A stretch of DNA of 64,000 bases from Sinonovacula constricta (lineage: Eukaryota > Mollusca > Bivalvia > Cardiida > Solecurtidae): contig CM017558.1 of assembly GCA_007844125.1 (NCBI GenBank), positions 43,378,376 to 43,442,375 of the forward strand, given 5' to 3'. This document shows positions 62,601 to 64,000 of this stretch, piece by piece. Each line of letters opens with the position of its first letter. Position 1 is the stretch's first letter. Under the pieces are notes generated by a model. It was not told the DNA's origin. It ran no database searches and saw nothing but the letters and a program-made list of their open reading frames with translations. The position numbers and the translations under genes are program-made.

Positions 62601-63362
62601 TGATTTCTGCCTTTCCTCAGTTACTGTAACCATTAATTTAACAAAGGACCATAACTTATATAAAATGACAGACCAACTATATTTACAACAAAGCCTGTAA
62701 AGTTTCATCAAAATCCAACCACATAATCAACAGTTACTGAAAAAATTATGTGGACAGTAGTCGTATCTAGTCAGCTATAGCCAGGTCAGTTATTATATAG
62801 CATACTATCCACACAAATACTGGCTTCCTGTTTTTGAAAGGATTGTGATGATTTTAAAAATAAACTTTGGCTCAAGACTTTCCTAACAAAGGAATAGACC
62901 TCTGAGGAGTCAGATGTTGTTTCTTTTCGATTTAGTGAAACTTGTTTCTTGAATTTAATTATTGTTTGAAAACACTTAAATGTGTTGTTAGAAACACTTT
63001 TCAGTAATCTTTTACTACTTTACTAATTCTATTGTACCTCAAAAGACAAACAAATTTGACTTTTTGTGAATGTTTTCTTTGATAAAAAAAATTTGGTACT
63101 TACATGCACTTTTTCACAGTTACTCTATCATTGTGTGAACAAAAGTTTGCAAGAAAATAAATTTAAATTGCATACAAAACTGTAGCTATAGTTCTCCAGT
63201 CAGACAGGAGCTATCATGTATTGATATTGTGTGTTAATTTTGACCAGGTTTCACCTCATGACCCCTTCTTTTATGACCTCAACTACTGCCTTTGTAAGAA
63301 GACCCCCAGTGAATGTCAACGCTGTGCCACTACTAAGTCACATGCATTTGAGGTTAAATATA
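20588..63362 (+). CDS. IL-17 receptor-like (IL17RD-type) ectodomain gene, 8 exons, 3' end outside window
   Basis: Coding exons are 20588-20677, 28418-28457, 44904-45068, 46922-47046, 50594-50723, 58404-58594, 60704-60751 and 63248-63362. All have AG/GT borders and compatible phases, giving 904 bp (301 codons). Residues 1-20 form a signal peptide. Residues of exons 4-5 (VKGFELTQ..., LRPGDVYHFELYTLPKP) match the first fibronectin-like domain of IL-17 receptor D, where KGF and a Phe/Tyr-rich strand occupy the same places. Exons 6-7 (VLVTFDSAPKVYGF, LLNFTDVMPGNYQIY) match its second domain. Several N-glycosylation sites are present (NCT, NLT, NAT, NTS, NVT, NVS, NFT). The transmembrane helix and cytoplasmic SEFIR domain are expected in later exons to the right. 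Family assignment is from remembered sequence patterns. IL17RD is the best fit, but another IL-17R paralogue is possible. Confidence 0.68.
22595..22660 (-). pseudogene. relic of a non-LTR retrotransposon C-terminus
   Basis: The minus strand reads SCGRPRKTWLECIK, the GRPRKTWLE-type motif found near the C-terminus of many animal non-LTR (RTE-like and related) reverse transcriptases. The frame is lost soon after, with a stop about 20 codons downstream. Only this tail is recognisable. Confidence 0.4.
23648..23890 (+). mobile_element. tRNA-derived SINE, family 1, copy 1
   Basis: It begins with an A-box-like tggcgtagcgatagag and a degenerate B box (gggttgaagtcct). A 3' domain follows (gggtcttcctccaccaaaa, agctggacat), then an A-rich tail. 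The same 3' domain recurs at 38.8 kb and 47.2 kb, which makes a SINE much more likely than a lone tRNA relic. Confidence 0.65.
24180..24345 (-). mobile_element. SINE-like repeat, family 2, minus copy
   Basis: The reverse complement shares aaatggtagtggta and gggtagttccatg with the plus copy at 32.34 kb and the minus copy at 27.45 kb. Ends are approximate. Confidence 0.5.
25205..27180 (+). repeat. minisatellite D, 22-bp units, about 88 copies
   Basis: The unit gggaaacaatatcaatgg plus taat or tgat is repeated through 2 kb of intron 1. There are frequent single-base variants and a few 21-bp units. Some larger blocks recur (for example the run containing gagagataatatc appears three times), implying segmental duplications within the array. 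Confidence 0.96.
27440..27593 (-). mobile_element. SINE-like repeat, family 2, partial minus copy
   Basis: The segment tggcatgataccacatcaag ... gcattagcaagggagttata parallels 24180-24310 (ggcttgataccacacac ... gcattagcaagaaag). It ends exactly where the TTTAAAGGTGG MITE begins, so the MITE may have inserted beside or within it. Confidence 0.5.
27594..28103. mobile_element. MITE, 25-bp TIRs, TTAA boundaries
   Basis: The left TIR tttaaaggtggtatccgaca continues to gtttg. The right end, read on the other strand, is tttaaaggtggtatctgaca with the same continuation (24 of 25 match). TTAA at both edges would fit a piggyBac-type target duplication. It is 510 bp with no transposase, and ends 314 bp before exon 2. 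Confidence 0.7.
28418..28457 (+). CDS. receptor exon 2, 40 bp
   Basis: ttttccag|GCAAGTTTACC... reads ASLPCLMYKRTDN plus one base, with a perfect donor (gtaagt). Its length of 3n+1 is exactly what is needed to join phase-0 exon 1 to phase-1 exon 3. It is the least certain exon because of its size. Confidence 0.6.
28498..29414. mobile_element. hAT-like MITE, 917 bp
   Basis: TAGGGCTGTC at the left is mirrored by GACAGCCCTA at the right. The flanks gataaaat and gataaaca could be an 8-bp target duplication with two mismatches, the size typical of hAT elements. The inner ends are both rich in gatatatcg-like sequence. It lies 41 bp downstream of the exon 2 donor. No transposase. Confidence 0.6.
29541..30060 (+). 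repeat. minisatellite E, 80-bp units, about 6 copies
   Basis: The unit runs from gatcaaccagttgtagatct through gcactatagatcagcaagtg to agtgctgctgcactgaa. It passes directly into minisatellite F, with which it shares short motifs (agatcagcca/agatcaacca, tagatct), suggesting F arose from part of an E-type unit. Confidence 0.92.
30068..31745 (+). repeat. minisatellite F, 40-bp units, about 42 copies
   Basis: The unit atagcactggtgaactgcag plus atcagccagttatagatctt is very regular in length. Variation is mostly ggtgaa/gataaa and cagcc/cagtc. Stretches of several units recur in the same order (for example around 30560 and 31000), pointing to multi-unit duplication. Confidence 0.97.
31746..33029. 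other. intron 2 sequence between arrays F and G
   Basis: AT-rich DNA with one SINE-like copy (32341-32570). Nothing else recognised. Confidence 0.5.
32341..32570 (+). mobile_element. tRNA-derived SINE-like repeat, family 2, plus copy
   Basis: A B-box-like gggttcaatcctgg follows tggtagtacaatcagtagag. Downstream, aaaaatggtagtggtat and ggtagttccatgac recur (inverted) at 24.2 and 27.5 kb. The 3' part contains an imperfect inverted repeat (agtgctcaagcaaat / atttgcttgagtac). Confidence 0.55.
33030..33975 (+). repeat. minisatellite G, 46-bp units, about 20 copies
   Basis: The unit contains ctgaagaatacatcacgatg and ttcactgtggctgtgtgagg tcagga. Variants gtggctg/gcgtctg/ttggctg alternate in a partly regular order. 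The last two units (33950-34060) are clearly degenerate. Confidence 0.96.
33976..35950. other. intron 2 sequence between arrays G and H
   Basis: AT-rich. The right half of a TTAA-type MITE is visible at about 35015-35110 (gtccaaactgtcatatacca), similar to the right end of the 27.6-kb element. No gene recognised. Confidence 0.5.
35951..37150 (+). repeat. minisatellite H, 37-bp units, about 32 copies
   Basis: The unit is ctgctgagagctgtctgatc plus aggatctgcactatccc. The core tgatcaggatctgcact also occurs singly at about 60315, with variants near 22840 and 59835. The array therefore seems to have grown from a dispersed repeat. A block of about 12 units is duplicated, shown by the recurring order of variants ctatctcctg and gatctgcctg near 36280-36370 and 36645-36740. 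Confidence 0.96.
37151..38140. other. intron 2 sequence between arrays H and I
   Basis: AT-rich, with three short repeats of atttgtaaacacctctt near 37360-37420 and a faint tRNA-like gagttccatccggg at 37268. No gene recognised. Confidence 0.45.
38141..38815 (+). repeat. minisatellite I, about 31-33-bp units, about 20 copies
   Basis: The unit gttacagacatgtaaccccc is followed by agcacctcactga or aggtcctcactaa. Length varies by a few bases and the array is more diverged than its neighbours. Confidence 0.92.
38816..38975 (+). mobile_element. SINE family 1, copy 2 (diverged)
   Basis: Contains caggttccagtccttgtctc, ttctacccagacaatggtc and tcctccatcaa ... agctggacatcacc, colinear with the SINE at 23.65 kb. 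It borders the minisatellite directly. Confidence 0.5.
39370..39560 (+). repeat. degenerate about 21-bp tandem repeat, about 9 copies
   Basis: aaacaaacttctttcggt-type units with variants (cagacttctgttggtg, caagctttctttggt). Weakly conserved. Confidence 0.8.
40655..41990 (+). repeat. minisatellite K, 50-bp units, about 26 copies
   Basis: The unit ttatggccatgagcacaatg plus gacaccactactgtatagac tgttatagca is highly regular. One truncated unit lies at about 40866-40895. Variants gagcac/gaacac and gacacc/gacatc alternate. Confidence 0.97.
42283..43165 (+). repeat. minisatellite L, 21-bp units, about 42 copies
   Basis: The unit ggggatgttggttgtagtac plus t (7 codons in every frame) gives long frames on both strands, such as MLVVVLG and TTNIPST repeats. 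These are artefacts. A block of several units including gtgtaatggggatg occurs twice (about 42460 and 42860), showing a large internal duplication. Confidence 0.97.
43395..44240 (+). repeat. diverged 160-175-bp tandem/dispersed repeat, about 5 copies
   Basis: Each copy contains gaaactacaagagc-like, ttgatatttggtagacatgt, cctgtatcaagattgt and gccattttccatata motifs at about 165-bp spacing. The last copy ends in catcatggctctcttg. It resembles ancient dispersed repeats more than a fresh minisatellite. Not coding. Confidence 0.75.
44241..44903. other. end of intron 2
   Basis: AT-rich. The motif tgttgttttatttcagattg / gttgatttatttcagattgc occurs twice (about 44812 and 44890), so a duplicated pseudo-acceptor lies about 80 bp before the true exon 3 acceptor. 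Confidence 0.5.
44904..45068 (+). CDS. receptor exon 3, start of first extracellular domain
   Basis: tttcag|ATTGCAATCC... encodes a stretch containing YYQTANFPGLAGAF and FMYVNLTFKPPSS with an NLT site, and ends T|gtgagt in phase 1. The minisatellite of intron 3 begins within about 20 bp of its donor. Confidence 0.72.
45085..46555 (+). repeat. minisatellite N, 47-bp units, about 31 copies
   Basis: The unit aagtcctgttatttaatctt plus cagtcccttcaataccagag atcaggc fills most of intron 3, starting within 20 bp of the exon 3 donor. Variants cattgatagaaatcagac recur at intervals near the left end. Confidence 0.97.
46922..47046 (+). CDS. receptor exon 4, first fibronectin-like domain
   Basis: ttcacag|CCGCTAAG... 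encodes KNDVKGFELTQTTTSS and CYIFDMGNATW, ending GAA|gtacgt in phase 0. The KGF-x-L strand followed by a Cys is characteristic of IL-17 receptor domain 1. Confidence 0.73.
47125..47345 (+). mobile_element. SINE family 1, copy 3
   Basis: tagagtcaccaagtcataac ... gcttccagtcc ... gttctacccac ... gggtcttcttccattgatg ... gagctagacatg lines up with the 23.65-kb SINE from the A-box side to the 3' domain. Confidence 0.6.
47545..49680 (+). repeat. minisatellite O, 19-bp units with 15-bp variant
   Basis: The 19-bp unit gtgtgttatatgtggatgg alternates with a 15-bp unit gcatgttatgtatgg. A frequent order is three 19-mers and one 15-mer (72 bp = 24 codons), which explains the long open frames (CVICGWVCYMWMGVLYVDGH type). 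It decays at the right (49500-49680). Confidence 0.95.
49681..50593. other. end of intron 4
   Basis: AT-rich single-copy DNA, no gene or element recognised. Confidence 0.5.
50594..50723 (+). CDS. receptor exon 5, end of first domain
   Basis: tttcag|CTCGTGTTC... encodes LVFSKRLFPLRPGDVYHFEL and YTLPKPDFERDPSNYRS, ending CCTG|gtgagt (phase 1). The pattern of alternating aromatic residues followed by a proline-rich turn and Asn-Tyr fits IL-17R domain 1. Confidence 0.74.
51000..53087 (+). repeat. minisatellite P, left part, about 55-bp units
   Basis: The unit ttgatctataatgcttgtct, aggtctgttctcaatcctct, gtgatctggctgata is repeated with truncated units (aggactgttatgggatctgg). The array is cut at 53087 by a transposon and resumes at 57751. 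A multi-unit block around 51060-51200 recurs near 51900-52040. Confidence 0.95.
53592..53759 (+). repeat. left TIR of the MULE
   Basis: About 168 bp containing eight ATCCCCT motifs. It matches the right TIR almost base for base from tcaaaatccccttgatcata onward. The outermost 9 or so bases differ (gggggacgc versus gagtgtata). Confidence 0.88.
54224..54376 (+). CDS. MULE transposase exon 1 (FLYWCH zinc finger)
   Basis: ATG then MEFITSNKGSRKLLYEGYAY. It contains the Trp-Glu-Cys and second Cys of the FLYWCH finger, ends CAT|gtaagt. An earlier ATG at 54192 is in another frame. Confidence 0.8.
54748..54893 (+). pseudogene. MULE transposase exon 2 (frameshifted)
   Basis: ttctag|GTGTCTTCTG... reads VSSVKSETAHSHAPDKFAMQ with the His-x-His pair of the zinc finger, then shifts frame near 54805-54815. 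The downstream frame reads KASAEANRGKPGQIVTDKLS and ends GAG|gtgagt. Confidence 0.75.
55187..55672 (+). CDS. MULE transposase exon 3 (catalytic core, part 1)
   Basis: cttcag|GTTATTGCT... encodes 162 codons with RWFMDGTHSTAPSQFQQLFV, ALLPSKQQLVYEEML and HIMADYEIA, typical of the MULE transposase domain. It ends CAG|gtaata. The frame is open somewhat upstream of the acceptor (ATG at 55157), but that part is intronic. Confidence 0.85.
55797..56420 (+). CDS. MULE transposase exon 4 (catalytic core, part 2)
   Basis: catctag|GGATGTTTTT... encodes GCFYHLTQATWRRVQ and later RTNNQCESWNNGFKHLVGH, then a basic helical tail and stop TAA. No SWIM zinc finger is evident after the core. Confidence 0.85.
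   Translation, partial: GCFYHLTQATWRRVQAEGLQSDYNNDDDVKSFCGKLDGLAFLPCSDVQEGLTLLREQAPDHLQCLVEYFDSNYVNGSFRAVITANGNMRFRRSSPRFPPPIWNVHSATMTDLDRTNNQCESWNNGFKHLVGHSNPSLWTVVKCVEKDAKMVAAEILRCNRGELLQKRVKKATKAHQQRLKVLCSQYASGIKSLEDFLGALGQIIRIK
56909..57083 (-). repeat. right TIR of the MULE
   Basis: Inverse of the left TIR with a small insertion (a gatggatagtcaaaatc segment) and substitutions. On the plus strand it is a series of gggGATT motifs ending tgatatacactc. Confidence 0.88.
57751..58345 (+). repeat. minisatellite P, right part
   Basis: Continuation of the 55-bp array after the transposon, about 11 units, with the same variants as the left part (gttatgggatctggctgata). It ends about 60 bp before the exon 6 acceptor. 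Confidence 0.95.
58404..58594 (+). CDS. receptor exon 6, second fibronectin-like domain
   Basis: tttcag|CCAATACTTC... encodes VTDAEQRVLVTFDSAPKVYG and YAVQLFIVDSQTG, ending CAT|gtaagt. VxFDxAPxxxGF matches the conserved start of IL17RD domain 2. The upstream intron carries the nested transposons. Confidence 0.75.
58855..59425 (+). repeat. minisatellite Q, about 18-bp units in a higher-order repeat
   Basis: Units such as tatcacacctagacac and tatatcactcctggacac combine in a larger unit of about 105-110 bp that repeats nearly identically three to four times from 58980 to 59340. Degenerate at both ends. Confidence 0.93.
59426..60703. other. end of intron 6
   Basis: AT-rich. Contains a single dispersed motif ctgtctgatcaggatctgca at about 60310 related to minisatellite H, a poly-C/(CA) run at 60630-60660, and the exon 7 polypyrimidine tract. 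Confidence 0.5.
60704..60751 (+). CDS. receptor exon 7, 48 bp
   Basis: tttcag|ACACTTTTG... encodes TLLNFTDVMPGNYQIY, then gtaagt. The sequence leu-leu-...-val-x-pro-gly-asn/asp-tyr is the closing strand motif of IL-17R domain 2. Phase 0 at both ends. Confidence 0.72.
60752..63247. other. intron 7
   Basis: ATC-rich low-complexity sequence at 60770-61060, a possible decayed transposon end at about 61368 (tacagtcaaacccatctgtg), and a dispersed repeat at about 62625-62760 (aacaaaggaccataact ... gtttcatcaaaatccaacc) of a type I associate with bivalve genomes. No exon recognised. Confidence 0.45.
63248..63362 (+). CDS. receptor exon 8, membrane-proximal Cys-rich segment
   Basis: gaccag|GTTTCACCT... 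encodes VSPHDPFFYDLNYCLCKK and a run with four cysteines (C-x-C, then C-x2-C), ending TATA|gtaagt in phase 1. The transmembrane exon is expected next, beyond the window. Confidence 0.7.
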
Positions 63363-64000
63363 GTAAGTATAAATAATCAATAAATTTAAGAAATAAAAAC
63401 ATAATCTTTTCATTGAATATTGTTGTTATGCAAACAGGGTCAGAAGGACACATTCTAGAATGGCTACATACTGCCACTAATGATGTGTGTAAATTATAGT
63501 TTAATTCTTGAGAAATACACATTCTTCATTATTATAGAAACATCAAGATTATCAAACATGGAATGTTATAATATTTAAGGTTGCAGTCAAATTTTACCTT
63601 ACCATTCAGTGCATTTGCAATGTGTAATTAGATATTTTCGAAATAATGACCAATGTTCCATTATTTAAAAAAGAATGAATACTTGTAAACAGGTTGAAGT
63701 GTATTAAGCCGTCATTCACTATTCTCAGGTATATTACTGCGAAAATTTTACATGTAAATATTAAAATTGATGCACTGACCATTCTATCAACTTTTGTTAG
63801 TCATAGACCATATTTCAGGATTATAACACTTCGTAGATGTTTATAGTACAAGCTTTCAACATTAGTAAATAAATTAGTAAATATCTGGACCTTTCTAAAT
63901 AATGGACCAGAAGAATCTTACCTGAATCATTCTAGTAACTGAACCATTCTGACTGTTATTTATATGTTTATGTTATAATGTATGGCATACAGCAATATTA
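63363..64000. other. start of intron 8
   Basis: AT-rich intronic DNA to the window edge. No further exon recognised. Confidence 0.5.

Overview
The window is eukaryotic DNA, most likely from a bivalve mollusc. The evidence is AT-rich sequence, GT-AG introns, a very large receptor gene with tiny exons, tRNA-derived SINEs, a Ty3/gypsy element, a FLYWCH/MULE transposon, and dispersed repeats whose style (for example the 'aaaggaccataact ... catcaaaatcc' repeat near 62.6 kb) I associate with bivalve genomes. The species cannot be named from sequence alone.

Layout. 0.5-3.8 kb: a 33/40-bp minisatellite. 3.8-6.2 kb: largely unique DNA with two weak first-exon candidates. 6.2-7.8 kb: a 22-bp minisatellite. 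8.2-13.8 kb: a complete-looking Ty3/gypsy retrotransposon whose two LTRs are nearly identical but whose integrase is cut off inside the catalytic core. 15.7-16.1 kb: a perfect 55-bp inverted repeat. 16.2-17.3 kb: five 130-bp TG...CA repeats, each holding a tRNA-like gene and alternating with short internal segments that start with a tRNA-Lys-type primer binding site. This looks like an inverted tandem array of a miniature LTR retrotransposon (TRIM) whose LTR carries a tRNA. A larger LTR with a perfect tRNA-Lys1,2-type primer site abuts it head-to-head at 17.27-17.83 kb.

From 20.6 kb to beyond the right edge lies one plus-strand gene. Eight coding exons join in frame with correct splice phases and encode a signal peptide plus about 280 residues of ectodomain resembling the two fibronectin-type domains of IL-17 receptor D-like proteins. 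The transmembrane segment and SEFIR domain would lie to the right of the window. Its introns total more than 40 kb and are filled with about a dozen unrelated minisatellite arrays (units of 18-80 bp), MITEs, SINE copies and a LINE relic.

In intron 5 a 55-bp minisatellite was split by a TA-flanked TIR transposon. That element was itself split by a 3.5-kb Mutator-like element with a 9-bp target duplication, long TIRs and a FLYWCH-MULE transposase gene carrying one apparent frameshift. Recognisable tandem arrays cover roughly one third of the window. Apart from the receptor, every coding sequence I can support belongs to a transposable element.
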